Shown: positions 17,581 through 26,337, counted from the first letter of the stretch. The stretch: DNA of 64,000 nucleotides from Bifidobacterium avesanii (GCF_009299475.1 NZ_WBSN01000002.1:1-64000), one strand, 5' to 3'. Notes: generated by a model not told the origin, from the sequence alone. Numbers and translations: made by a program.

Positions 17581-18900
17581 ATGAAACGCCTGAACACCAC
17601 CATCACGCTGGCATGGACCGTCGTCCTGTTCGTCGTTCCGCTGCCGCTGCTCGCCACCCTCGCATACGGACTGCCGTCCGTCTATTCCGATCAGCTGTTC
17701 GGCATCGAAATCGGCGTGATCGCCTACACGTGGATGCTCGCCGCCGTATACCTCGCGTGCCGTCCGCGCTGGGTGGACCGGACCGTGGGCCTGCCGCACA
17801 TGTACATGATCCACGGCGTGCTGGCGATTCTGGCCATCGCGGCCGCCTTCGTCCACCAGTCGCTGCTGCCGGGCGCGGGCGCGCTGATCGGTCTGACCGG
17901 CCACATGGGCCTGTACCTGTTCACGGGCGTGGCGGTGTGGTCGATGGTGTTTCTGGCCGGGTGGCTCACGAGCCGGATTACGTGGCTCGCCGCGGCCAAA
18001 CGGCTCCTCGAGCGCGTGTTCCGCCACGAAATGAGCGTGTGGCTGCATCGCCTCAATCTGGTGGCGATCGGGCTGATCGTGCTGCACGTGCATGTGATCG
18101 ACTACATCGCGGCGATCAGGCCATTCATCCTGCTGTTCGACGCGCTCACCATCGCCGTGCTCGCCTATTACGCGTGGAGCGTGGTGAGCCGCCGCGCCTA
18201 TGCGCTCGGGGGAAGGGTGGCTTCCGTACGGCCGATCGCCGATCGTGTGACCGAGCTGACGATCAGGCTCGACGGCGGCAACGGCCGGCGCGCCACATGG
18301 CGTCCGGGTGATTTCGCCTTCATCGCATTCCCCACCGTGCCCGGCATGCACGAATACCATCCGTTCTCGCTGACCAACGCGCGCCCGAACACGACGCCGG
18401 ACGCGACGCCGGACATGACGTTCGCGGTCCGAGCCGACGGCGACTTCACCACCCGGCTCGCCGCGTTAAAGCCCGGGACCCCGGCGCGCGTGATTCCCCC
18501 GTACGGCCGGTATGCGCATTTCATCGAGGAACGCGACGGGCACGGTGGCGGCCGCGCCCCTCTTGTGCTCATCGCCGGCGGCATTGGCGTCACGCCGCTC
18601 ATCGGCGTGCTGTCCGCGTACGCGGGCACCGGCAGACCGATCGACTTCCTCTACACGGTCCGCGGCGAGCGCGACTTCATCTACCGTGACGAGCTGCGGC
18701 GCTTCGGCGACGCCCACGCCAACGTACGCGTGCGCCTGCTGACGGGCCGCGCGGACGAATCCATCATCGCGCCGATGATCCGCCCCGGCGCCGCCTACCT
18801 CATCGCCGGCCCGCAGGGCATGATGACCGCCGTGCGCCGCACTCTGCTCGCGCATGGGGTGCCGGCGGACGCCATGTACTACGAGCCGTTCTCCATGTAG
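17581..18900 (+). CDS. Ferric reductase-like transmembrane flavocytochrome
   Basis: 439 residues. Six membrane helices fill residues 8 to about 205, with histidines suited to two b haems (HMYMIHG, HQSLL, HRLNLVAIGLIVLHVHVID). The C-terminal half is a ferredoxin-NADP reductase-type module: FAD motif YHPFSLTN, NAD(P) motifs IAGGIGVTPLIG and IAGPQGMM, and the terminal aromatic EPFSM. It should move electrons from cytoplasmic NAD(P)H across the membrane. Third gene of the cassette after the FMN-binding protein and ApbE, 28 nt downstream. The electron acceptor is unknown. Confidence 0.9.
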   Translation: MKRLNTTITLAWTVVLFVVPLPLLATLAYGLPSVYSDQLFGIEIGVIAYTWMLAAVYLACRPRWVDRTVGLPHMYMIHGVLAILAIAAAFVHQSLLPGAGALIGLTGHMGLYLFTGVAVWSMVFLAGWLTSRITWLAAAKRLLERVFRHEMSVWLHRLNLVAIGLIVLHVHVIDYIAAIRPFILLFDALTIAVLAYYAWSVVSRRAYALGGRVASVRPIADRVTELTIRLDGGNGRRATWRPGDFAFIAFPTVPGMHEYHPFSLTNARPNTTPDATPDMTFAVRADGDFTTRLAALKPGTPARVIPPYGRYAHFIEERDGHGGGRAPLVLIAGGIGVTPLIGVLSAYAGTGRPIDFLYTVRGERDFIYRDELRRFGDAHANVRVRLLTGRADESIIAPMIRPGAAYLIAGPQGMMTAVRRTLLAHGVPADAMYYEPFSM

Positions 18901-18929
18901 GCGGACGGGTGGACCGGACGGGACGGACG

Positions 18930-19013
18930 AATTCGCAAACTTGTGATTTTGCGCTTCCTGCGAGCCGGAAAGGGCGCTTTCGCCTCTCAGAGGGCGAAAA
19001 TCACACGTTTGCG
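18930..19013. repeat. Dispersed palindrome, family C, right copy flanking the flavin cassette
   Basis: Same orientation as the copy at 16039-16124, with only small differences in the centre. Here it lies between convergent genes (ferric reductase-like and nrdG), where it could serve as a bidirectional terminator. Confidence 0.85.
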
Positions 19014-19022
19014 ATCCCGTAC

Positions 19023-19721
19023 CTACGACGCCTGCCGGGATTCGCCGGCGGCGCGATCCTTGAGGTAGATTTCGGGCACGTCGCGCTCCTGGTCGTGGAG
19101 CTTGGCCCAGACGACGGGCTTGCCGGCGGCGAGCGAGGCGGGCACGTCGAGGATGCGCTGGTTCCTGGAGCCGCGGAACTGCAGGAGCGAGTCGTGCTCG
19201 TCCTTCAGGTACCGGCCGTCCACGAGCACGTCGATGAGTTCGAGCAGCTCGCGCTTGTCCGGGGTCTCGCCGGGGCGCATGAGCTCCTCCCACGTGTAGC
19301 CGGTCCAGCTCCAGATGTCCTTGGAGTGCCCGAACTCGCGGCGGATGCGCCGCGCGAGCGGCACGAGCACCGGCGTGTTGAGCAGGGGCTCGCCGCCGAG
19401 GAACGTGATGCCCTGCACCCACGGCTGGGCGAGGTCGGCGATGATCTTCTCCTCCAGCGCGGGCGTGTACTCGTGGCCGGCGCGGAAGTCCCAGATGGAC
19501 GCGTTGAAGCAGCCCTCGCAGTGGAACGGACAGCCGGAGACGTACAGGGAGCAGCGGATGCCCTCGCCGTCGGTGACGACGAACGGCTTGTAGTCGGCGA
19601 TCATGCGCTTGGAGAGCACGCGCCCGTCCCACTGCCCGGCCCGGGGATCGTTCGCCAGCCCGCGCGACGGCACCCCCGGCCCACGCCCGGTCTCCCCCGC
19701 CGCAAAATCCCGTCCCGCCAT
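19023..19721 (-). CDS. nrdG: Anaerobic ribonucleoside-triphosphate reductase activating protein
   Basis: 232 residues from ATG at 19721. GGAAGGAG lies 6 nt upstream of this codon; the next in-frame ATG upstream (19742) has only a poorly spaced GGAG. Radical-SAM enzyme that makes the glycyl radical on NrdD. The cluster motif is SGCPFHCEGCFN (CxxxCxxC type); ITFLGGEPLLNT follows. It ends just before the family C palindrome and lies 300 nt downstream of nrdD, same strand, with palindromic elements between. Confidence 0.94.
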   Translation of the reverse strand: MAGRDFAAGETGRGPGVPSRGLANDPRAGQWDGRVLSKRMIADYKPFVVTDGEGIRCSLYVSGCPFHCEGCFNASIWDFRAGHEYTPALEEKIIADLAQPWVQGITFLGGEPLLNTPVLVPLARRIRREFGHSKDIWSWTGYTWEELMRPGETPDKRELLELIDVLVDGRYLKDEHDSLLQFRGSRNQRILDVPASLAAGKPVVWAKLHDQERDVPEIYLKDRAAGESRQAS

Positions 19722-19819
19722 CGGCGTCTCCTTCCCGCTCATCACTCCAATGTCACCGCTTCGCCGAACCCGTGACGTCAAGGATGCTCACCGGAACGCG
19801 GGATGGGAAAGGCACATGA

Positions 19820-19864
19820 TTCACGACCGTAGGCTTGGCCGAGCGGCCTCGAGCGTGTCGTGAA
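19820..19864. repeat. Palindromic element between nrdD and nrdG, first
   Basis: TTCACGAC and GTCGTGAA close a hairpin around GGCTTGGCCGAGCGGCC. The inside resembles the second element at 19921-20002 (both have GACCGTA near the left arm and GAGCGTGTC near the right). Confidence 0.65.
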
Positions 19865-19920
19865 CCCCACCTCTCTTTTGGCGCTCCAACGAACCCGTGA
19901 CGATCGATAGTAGCGGAACG

Positions 19921-20002
19921 ACGATCGGGACGCACGTCCCGCGACCGTAAAGACTCGGCCTGAGCGGCCCGGAGCGTGTCGCGGGATGTGCGTCCCGATC
20001 GT
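19921..20002. repeat. Palindromic element between nrdD and nrdG, second
   Basis: Arms of 25 bp (19921-19945 and 19978-20002, beginning ACGATCGGGACGCACG) match at all but one position. It follows the nrdD stop by 21 nt on the minus strand, so it may end or attenuate transcription into nrdG. Confidence 0.7.
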
Positions 20003-20023
20003 TGTGGAGCGGCTACTGACGCG

Positions 20024-22417
20024 TCACTTCGTATCTTCGAACCACTCGCGCGTCTCGCCGTTGGACAGCGTCACGCGCCCGGTCTCTCCCGCCATGTGCT
20101 TGACGCGGTGGGCGATCTCCTCGTGGCGGCCGTGGACCATCGGGCGCTGCACCGGGTTGCCGAGGTAGCCGCAGGTGCGCTTGGTCACGTTGCACTTGTC
20201 CGGGTCGGCGTTGCCGCACTCCGGGCACTTGAAGCCCTCCTCGGTCGGCTCGAAGTCGCCCTGGAAGCCGCACACGAAACAGTGGTCGATCGGGGTGTTC
20301 GTGCCGAGGTAGCCGATGCCGATGTGGTACGCGTAGTCCCACACGGCCTCAAGCGCCTTCGGGTTGTCCTGCAGACACGGGTACTCGCAGTAGTTGATGA
20401 AGCCGCCGGACGCGTAGTACGGGAAGTCCTTCTCGTAGTTGAGCTTCTCCATCGGGGTGGGCTGCAGCCACACCGGGTAGTGGAACGAGTTGGTGTAGAA
20501 GTCGTGGTCGGTCACGCCTTCGATCACGCCGAACTTCTCGCGGTCCATGCGGTTGAAGCGGTCGGTGAGCGACTCGGCCGGCGTGGAGTACACGGAGTAG
20601 TGGTAGCCCTCCGCCTTGCTCCACTGCTTGCACAGCTCGCTCATGCGCTTGACGATGGACAGCGCGAACTCCTTGCCCTCCGGGTCCCAGCCGTGGTCGC
20701 GGATCCAATTCTTGCCGTAGAACACGGCGGTGGCCTCCGCCAGTCCGATGTAGCCGAGCGACACGGTGGCGCGCTCGCCGCGGAACAGCTTGTCCACGCT
20801 GTCGTTCGCGCCGAGGCGGCCGAACGCGCCGAAGCGGAACAGGGTGGGCGCGTTGACCGGGGTGGCCTGCTTGCAGCGCATGATGCGGAACTGCAGGGCC
20901 TGGTGGGCCACCTCCATGCGCTCGTTGAACAGCTTCCAGAAGCGGTCCTTGTCGCCGTGGGACTCGATGGCGATGCGCGGCACGTTGACCGAGACGACGC
21001 CGAGGTTCATGCGGCCGTCCTCCTCGTCCTCGCCGGTCTCGGGGTTGATCCAGCCCTGCAGGAACGAGCGGCAGCCCATCGGCGCCTTGAAGGAGCCGGT
21101 GATCTTCACGATGTTGTCGTAGAACACCACGTCCGGGTACATGCGCTTGGTGGCGCATTCGAGGGCGAGCTGCTTCAGGTCGTAGTTCGGGTCGCCCGGG
21201 TCGGCGTTCACGCCGTGCTTCAAGGTGAACACGAGCTTCGGGAAGATGGCGGTGTGGTGCTCCTTGCCGAGGCCGCGGATGCGGTTGAGCAGGATCGCGC
21301 GCTGGATCTCGCGGGCGAACCAGTCGGTGCCGAGGCCGAAGCCGATGGTCACGAACGGGGTCTGGCCGTTGGAGACGCGGTTGGAGTTGATCTGGTACTC
21401 CATGGTCTGCATGGCGTCGTAGATCGACTTGCGCGTGCGGATCTTGGCGAGGATCTCGCGCTCCTGCTCGAGCTCGTCGGCGTCCGCGTGGAACGGCGTG
21501 TCCATGGGCAGCGGCTCGCGGTTGGCCTCGAAGTGCAGCTTGGCGGGCTCGTTGGCCTTGGCGTTGGCCACTTGGCGGCGCGCGAACTCGACCGGCATGT
21601 CGTCCGGGATCATCTCGCGGGCCTCCTCGAGGAACTTCTCGTAGTCGAGGCGGGCGTAGACGGACAGGTGCTCGTCGGCGCGGTTGGCGGTCTGGCCACC
21701 GTACTGGCTGGAGGCCACGTCCTTCATGATCTGCGTGATCTGCGTGGCGGCGATGGCGATGGACTTCGGGGAGGCCATGGGCGCGTTGCCCAGCGTAAAG
21801 CCGTTGGCCAGCATGTCCCAGAAGTTGGGCAGCGAGCAGTTGGACTGCGCGGTGAACGGCGAGTAGTCGGCGTCGTGGAAGTGGATGTCGCCCTTCATGT
21901 GCGCGTTGGAGACGGCCGGGGGCAGCATGTTGAACGCGGCGGCCTTGGAGACGGCGCCGGCGAGCAGGTCGCGCTGGGTGGCGTAGACGTTGGCGTCCTT
22001 GTTCGCGTTCTCGTGGATGAGGGTCGGGTCCTGGTTGATGAACCGGGAGACGGCCTCGTTGACGTCCGTGGCCTTGGCGCGCTGGATGTCCTTGTCGAGG
22101 CGGTAGTTGGTGTAGGCGCGGGCCACGTCGTACAGGTGCGCGTCGATCAGGGCGTGCTCCACGAGGTTCTGGATGTCCTCGATCTTGGCCGGGCCGGCGT
22201 AGCGCTCCTTGATCTCGCCCTCCACCTGATTGGCGAAGCCGCGGATCATGGCGTCCTCCTCGGGACCGACCTGCTTGTTGAGGTCCCCGAACGCCGACTT
22301 GACCGCGTTGATGATGTTCACCGGGTCGAAATCGACCACGCGACCGTCGCGCTTCTCCACCAGCACGGTGGCGGTGGCGGCGCTGGTCTGCGGACGCTCA
22401 AGCATGTTGGTCTCCAT
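20024..22417 (-). CDS. nrdD: Anaerobic ribonucleoside-triphosphate reductase (class III)
   Basis: 797 residues. Reduces NTPs to dNTPs without oxygen by a glycyl radical mechanism. The N-terminal ATP-cone is LVEKRDGRVVDFDPVNIINA; the catalytic barrel has DIHFHDADYSPF and NCSLPNF; the zinc site is FKCPECGN near the C-terminus with its second pair in the preceding and following cysteines; the radical glycine is in KRTCGYLG. Start at 22417 is supported by AAGGAG 4 nt upstream. Upstream at 22518-22565 is a pair of NrdR-like boxes. It is the only ribonucleotide reductase seen here. Confidence 0.96.
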   Translation of the reverse strand: METNMLERPQTSAATATVLVEKRDGRVVDFDPVNIINAVKSAFGDLNKQVGPEEDAMIRGFANQVEGEIKERYAGPAKIEDIQNLVEHALIDAHLYDVARAYTNYRLDKDIQRAKATDVNEAVSRFINQDPTLIHENANKDANVYATQRDLLAGAVSKAAAFNMLPPAVSNAHMKGDIHFHDADYSPFTAQSNCSLPNFWDMLANGFTLGNAPMASPKSIAIAATQITQIMKDVASSQYGGQTANRADEHLSVYARLDYEKFLEEAREMIPDDMPVEFARRQVANAKANEPAKLHFEANREPLPMDTPFHADADELEQEREILAKIRTRKSIYDAMQTMEYQINSNRVSNGQTPFVTIGFGLGTDWFAREIQRAILLNRIRGLGKEHHTAIFPKLVFTLKHGVNADPGDPNYDLKQLALECATKRMYPDVVFYDNIVKITGSFKAPMGCRSFLQGWINPETGEDEEDGRMNLGVVSVNVPRIAIESHGDKDRFWKLFNERMEVAHQALQFRIMRCKQATPVNAPTLFRFGAFGRLGANDSVDKLFRGERATVSLGYIGLAEATAVFYGKNWIRDHGWDPEGKEFALSIVKRMSELCKQWSKAEGYHYSVYSTPAESLTDRFNRMDREKFGVIEGVTDHDFYTNSFHYPVWLQPTPMEKLNYEKDFPYYASGGFINYCEYPCLQDNPKALEAVWDYAYHIGIGYLGTNTPIDHCFVCGFQGDFEPTEEGFKCPECGNADPDKCNVTKRTCGYLGNPVQRPMVHGRHEEIAHRVKHMAGETGRVTLSNGETREWFEDTK

Positions 22418-22517
22418 GACGCTCCTTATGCTCCTTCTCGTGGCCGTCCCCTCCCCGGGGCGCGGCAAATTACATTCGTGTAAGTCGGATTGCTATAGAA
22501 GAATGTACGACAACCCG

Positions 22518-22565
22518 ACCCCAATATCTAGTTAACATGTGACGGAAAAACACTAGGGTTAGTGA
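22518..22565 (-). promoter_or_regulatory. Pair of NrdR-like boxes upstream of nrdD
   Basis: ACCCCAATATCTAGTT (22518-22533) and ACACTAGGGTTAGTGA (22550-22565) each approximate the NrdR consensus (ACAC, AT-rich centre, GTGT). Their starts are 32 bp apart, three helical turns, which is the known geometry for NrdR box pairs. They lie about 100 bp before the nrdD start. Confidence 0.65.
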
Positions 22566-22740
22566 TTTCGGCGTCATTCCGCCCAAAATCGGACGCCCTC
22601 GCGCCCGGTCCCGGCGTGTTGCCCGCACGGGTCCGGCGGGCCTTGGACAAGCCTCGGCAGGGCCTTTTGTGAGCGTCGTCACACTCCCCTCGCATCCTCG
22701 GCGCAGAGCCCCGTGATTGTCGGGCCGGTGACCCAAAGTA

Positions 22741-24027
22741 ATGACCATGATCGACATGTCAAACGCCGACGCCCAGACGTCACAGGAGCTGCCCCGCCTC
22801 GCCCGGGACACCACGGTCGAGCGGCCGTGGCCGGTGAGCGTGCTGTCCGGCAAGTTCCATGACGCCGTGGAGCGCTGGCCCGGCGCGTGGGTGACCGGCC
22901 AAATCACGCAGATCAACTCCCGTCGCGCCGGCTCTGTGTACCTCACCCTGCGCGACGACTTCGAGGACGTGGCCATGGAGGTCAACGGCTTCGGCCAGTT
23001 CGCCGCCGCCGCGTCCGCGTTCGTGCAGGGCGACCGCGTGACGATCCACGGCCGGCCGAACGTGTGGATGAAGCGCACCTCCCTGAGCTTCCGCGGCGAC
23101 GCGATCGTGCGCGTGGGCGCCGGAGGCAGCCTCAAGGCGCAGATCGACCAGCTGCGCCGCACGCTCAAGGGCGAGGGCCTGTTCGACGCCGACCGCAAGG
23201 TGCCGCTGCCCGAGTTCCCGCGCTGCATCGGGCTCATCTGCGCCCCGCAGGCCCGCGCGGAGGGCGACGTGATCACCAACGTGCGCCTGCGCTGGCCGGT
23301 CGTGGACTTCAAGGTGGTGCACGTGCACGTGCAGGGCGAGCAGTGCCCGGCCGACGTGATCGACGCGATCCGCAAGCTCGACGCCGACCCGGACGTGGAC
23401 GTGATCATCGTGGCGCGAGGCGGCGGCGCGTTCGAGGACCTCATCGGCTTCTCCGACGAGGGCGTGGTGCGCGCGGCGGCCGACTGCGTCACCCCGCTCG
23501 TCACCGCCGTGGGGCACGAGGACGACTGGACGCTCATCGACCTCGCCGCGGACCTCAGGGCCTCCACGCCCACCGACGCCGCCAAGAAGGTGGTCCCGGA
23601 CGTGCGCGAGCAGCTCCAGCTCGTCGCCTCCGCCCGCCAGCAGATGCGCCTGCGGATCGAGGGGCGCATCGCCGGCGAGATCCGGCTCATCGAAGGCTAC
23701 GCGAACCGTCCGAGCCTGAGGCAGCCGCTCACCATGCTCGAACCCCACCAGCGCTTCCTCGACGACGCCCGCCAGCGCATGGACATAGGCCTGCGGCGCA
23801 TGGCCGACTACGAGACCATGACCGTGGAGAAGCTGCGCGCCTCGCTCACCGCGCTGAGCCCGCAGTCCACGCTCGACCGCGGCTACGCGGTGGTGCAGAC
23901 CGCCGACGGCCACGTGCTCGCCGACGCCTCCGCCGTCCGGCCCGGGGACGAACTCACCCTGACCCTGCGCCGCGGGCGCATCACGGCCACCGCGGACGCC
24001 GTCGGCGACGCGACCGCCGAAGCCTAG
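22741..24027 (+). CDS. xseA: Exodeoxyribonuclease VII large subunit
   Basis: 428 residues. With XseB it degrades single-stranded DNA in both directions. An N-terminal OB-fold (WPVSVLSGKFHDAVERWPGAWVTGQIT) is followed by the catalytic core with IDAIRKLDADPDVDVIIVARGGGAFEDLIGFS, a strong family signature quoted in part, and TAVGHEDDWTLIDLAADLRA. The C-terminal coiled part ends with STLDRGYAVVQTADG. No clear ribosome-binding site precedes ATG 22741; in-frame ATGs at 22747 and 22756 are possible. xseB follows after 57 nt. Confidence 0.95.
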   Translation: MTMIDMSNADAQTSQELPRLARDTTVERPWPVSVLSGKFHDAVERWPGAWVTGQITQINSRRAGSVYLTLRDDFEDVAMEVNGFGQFAAAASAFVQGDRVTIHGRPNVWMKRTSLSFRGDAIVRVGAGGSLKAQIDQLRRTLKGEGLFDADRKVPLPEFPRCIGLICAPQARAEGDVITNVRLRWPVVDFKVVHVHVQGEQCPADVIDAIRKLDADPDVDVIIVARGGGAFEDLIGFSDEGVVRAAADCVTPLVTAVGHEDDWTLIDLAADLRASTPTDAAKKVVPDVREQLQLVASARQQMRLRIEGRIAGEIRLIEGYANRPSLRQPLTMLEPHQRFLDDARQRMDIGLRRMADYETMTVEKLRASLTALSPQSTLDRGYAVVQTADGHVLADASAVRPGDELTLTLRRGRITATADAVGDATAEA

Positions 24028-24084
24028 GAAAATCCGAGAACCCGGCAAAACTTAGTGGAACTTAACAAAGTAGGAGATGCGACC

Positions 24085-24372
24085 ATGACCGACGAATCCA
24101 AGACCCCCGCCTCGAGCCTGACCGACAAGGAGCGCGAGACGATCGCCAGGATGCCGTACGAGCAGGCGCGCGACGAGCTCATCAAGGCCGTGCAGGCCCT
24201 CGAAACCGGCGGTCTCGACCTCGACCAGTCCATGCGCCAGTGGGAGCTCGGCGAGGCGCTGGCCAAGCGCGCGCAGGGCCTCCTCGACGAGGTGCGCGCC
24301 AAGCTCGACGCCGCTCAGGCCGAGCAGCGCGCAAACGAAGCGACCGCCGGCACTCAGGATAATTTATCCTGA
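24085..24372 (+). CDS. xseB: Exodeoxyribonuclease VII small subunit
   Basis: 95 residues, usual for the family. The core is MPYEQARDELIKAVQALETG followed by LDLDQSMRQWELGEALAKRA, the helical-hairpin signature. AGGAGA lies 8 nt before ATG 24085. The last codons and the stop are embedded in a 29-nt palindrome (24349-24377), so the C-terminal residues TQDNLS derive from the repeat array that follows. Confidence 0.95.
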   Translation: MTDESKTPASSLTDKERETIARMPYEQARDELIKAVQALETGGLDLDQSMRQWELGEALAKRAQGLLDEVRAKLDAAQAEQRANEATAGTQDNLS

Positions 24373-24725
24373 GTGCCCGTCGCCGCCTTGGCGGCGGCTC
24401 CCCTCGCCTACGGGCAGCCCACCGGGCTACCCGTTTCACGGCTCGGCCCAGGACAATTTATCCTGAGTACCTGTCACCGCCTTCGCGGCGACTCCCCTCG
24501 CCTACGGAAGCCCCACCGGGGCTCCCGCCATACGGCTCCCCTTCGGGCCCTGCAATCACTGACTCGCCTGCCGGCGAGCCTCGCTCATTCCTTGCGCCCT
24601 TTTCACGGGCGCTCGGCCGAGCCTACGGGCAGCCCACAGGGCTACCCGCTTCACGGCTCGGCCCAGAACAATCTGTCCTGAGTGCCCTTCGGGGCCTTCA
24701 CGGCCCCTCACCTCGCCTACGGGCA
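24349..24725. repeat. Array of related palindromic repeats after xseB
   Basis: Starts with GGCACTCAGGATAA and its complement around the xseB stop. The box AGGAYAATTTATCCTGAGT recurs at about 24450 and, altered, at 24665. The block CCTCGCCTACGGGCAGCCCA recurs at about 24402, 24499 (altered), 24622 and 24711, and GGGCTACCCGTTTCACGGCT at 24424 with a variant near 24640. It is a mosaic of duplicated hairpins of about 100-215 bp with no gene. Confidence 0.8.
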
Positions 24726-24753
24726 GCCCAGACAAAGTCTTCAACAACGCGAA

Positions 24754-24785
24754 GGGCCGGTCCCGCGTCCATGCGGAACCGGCCC
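24754..24785 (-). terminator. Terminator of the 66-residue protein gene
   Basis: GGGCCGG and CCGGCCC close a GC-rich stem 24 nt after the stop codon on the minus strand. Confidence 0.65.
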
Positions 24786-24809
24786 CAATCGTCTTATGAG
24801 TTCAGCCGA

Positions 24810-25010
24810 TCAGCCGAAGTACTCGTCGACCAGCTTCTCCAGCGTATCGCCGTCCAGCGCGGCGGTATCCGACTTGGTCTGCAGAATGTGGCCGAACAGC
24901 TTGTCGGCCTGCTCGAAGGTGATGTCCTTGCCGTACTTCTTGGCGATGGCCAGCACGTCCTGAACCACCTGAGCGCCGCTCAGCTCCGCGACCAATTCCT
25001 TCTCAGCCAT
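24810..25010 (-). CDS. Small unknown protein, 66 residues
   Basis: GGAG lies 6 nt before ATG 25010, and a terminator follows the stop, so this is a well-supported single-gene unit. The protein starts MAEKELVAELSGAQ and is acidic and helical, without membrane segments or cysteines. I do not recognise the family. The segment VLAIAKKYGKDITFEQADKL vaguely recalls Nif11-type leader peptides, but there is no double-glycine cleavage motif and no modifying enzyme nearby, so a ribosomal-peptide role is speculation. Confidence 0.75.
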   Translation of the reverse strand: MAEKELVAELSGAQVVQDVLAIAKKYGKDITFEQADKLFGHILQTKSDTAALDGDTLEKLVDEYFG

Positions 25011-25155
25011 GAGAAACTCCAATCACTAGCCGGGCCCGATACCTCACAGGCCCTTCTCGCCTCCTGTATTAATCCGCTGCGCGCGGCATGGGTAGGGATT
25101 TCACCCAGAGCAAAACAACGTGCCATCCTTTGCCTTGGCGGGCGGTCCGCAGCCG

Positions 25156-26337
25156 TCAGGACACGGCGATCGTCGCCAGCAGCGCGGCGTGGTCGGACCC
25201 CGGAATCACCTTGGTCTCCATCCGCCCGGCCACGATCCCCCGGTCGACCACCACATGGTCGATCCCGGCGAACCGCGGCACCGGCGACTTGTCGGTCGGC
25301 CATGTGAGCGTGAGGCCCCTGCCCGCCGAGCGCGCCGCGTCCGTGAACCGGTCGCCCAGAAATTCCCGGAAGGGCGCATGGTCGTACGTCGCGTTGAAAT
25401 CGCCCATGAACACGTAGCGCCGGTCGGCCCGCGAGCGCATCATGCCCAGTTCGTCGAGCGACTTCCTCCACAGCGACCAGTACCCCGGCACCGGCGCGGT
25501 GGTGTGCACGGAGACGAACCGCACCTGCGCCTTGCCGTCGCCGAACGTCACCGTGCCCGCCGGCATGAACGACGCGCTCGAATCCACCTCGTCGTCCACC
25601 GTGTCCGCGAACGGGGTCACCGACCACAGCCCGTTGCCGTACACGCCGTCCGACGACGACACCTTGCTGTACGGCAGATACTTGCCGATGCCCGCCTTTT
25701 CGAGCCGCGACACGAAGTCCGCGGTGGTCTCCTGCAGGGCGAGCACCTCCACGCGCTCGTCGCGCACGGCCTCCACGATCGCCTCCGCGTCCGCCGCGCC
25801 CTTGTACACGTTGCACGTCATCACGCGGGCGTACATGTCGATCGGGTTCGGGTTGGCCGTGGAAAGAGCGCGGGTCGCGCCGGACGGCAGCGCGGACGAC
25901 GGGCTGAAGAACGGGTACTGCCACCACGCCTGCGCGGCGATGCACACGATCATGATCAGCGCGGTCAGCCACCGGCGCGACGCGAGCGACAGCAGCAGCG
26001 CCACCAGCGCCACCAGCGCGAACCACGGCTCGAACGCCACCACGATCGGCACGTATGGCAGCGCCATGAGCTCCCCCGGCAGCACGCGGGCCAGCGTGCC
26101 GAGCCCGGCCGCCGCGCCGAGGGCCAATGCGAGCACACCGAGGATCGCACGCCAGGGAGAGCGGCGGGACCGGGACGACCGTCCGGCTTTGGGAGCGTTG
26201 ACGACCTTGACGGCCTTGGTGCGCTTGCGGACTCCCCGCGGCGGCGTACCGTACTTCCCCGTCAATTTCGTCCCGGAGCTTCCCCCGGGTTGCCTTCCGA
26301 ACCGCCCCGCACCGCGCTTCGCGGATTCCCGTATCAT
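25156..26337 (-). CDS. Membrane-anchored endonuclease/exonuclease/phosphatase family protein
   Basis: 393 residues from ATG 26337, preceded by AAAGGCGG. A basic N-terminal tail (1-65) precedes three membrane segments (about 68-160) and an EEP domain: RVMTCNVYKGAADA (metal Asn), VEVLALQETTADF (Glu), FVSVHTTAPVPG (His), VFMGDFNATYDH (DxN) and GIDHVVVD with GSDHAALLA. All catalytic residues are present. The domain faces outward by topology. Related actinobacterial proteins are annotated only as hydrolases; the substrate could be a phosphoester of nucleic acid, lipid or inositol. Confidence 0.88.
   Translation of the reverse strand: MIRESAKRGAGRFGRQPGGSSGTKLTGKYGTPPRGVRKRTKAVKVVNAPKAGRSSRSRRSPWRAILGVLALALGAAAGLGTLARVLPGELMALPYVPIVVAFEPWFALVALVALLLSLASRRWLTALIMIVCIAAQAWWQYPFFSPSSALPSGATRALSTANPNPIDMYARVMTCNVYKGAADAEAIVEAVRDERVEVLALQETTADFVSRLEKAGIGKYLPYSKVSSSDGVYGNGLWSVTPFADTVDDEVDSSASFMPAGTVTFGDGKAQVRFVSVHTTAPVPGYWSLWRKSLDELGMMRSRADRRYVFMGDFNATYDHAPFREFLGDRFTDAARSAGRGLTLTWPTDKSPVPRFAGIDHVVVDRGIVAGRMETKVIPGSDHAALLATIAVS

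Noticed and set aside
19976-22483. 835-codon plus-strand frame opposite nrdD
   Set aside because: Antisense shadow of nrdD with no homology-like features.
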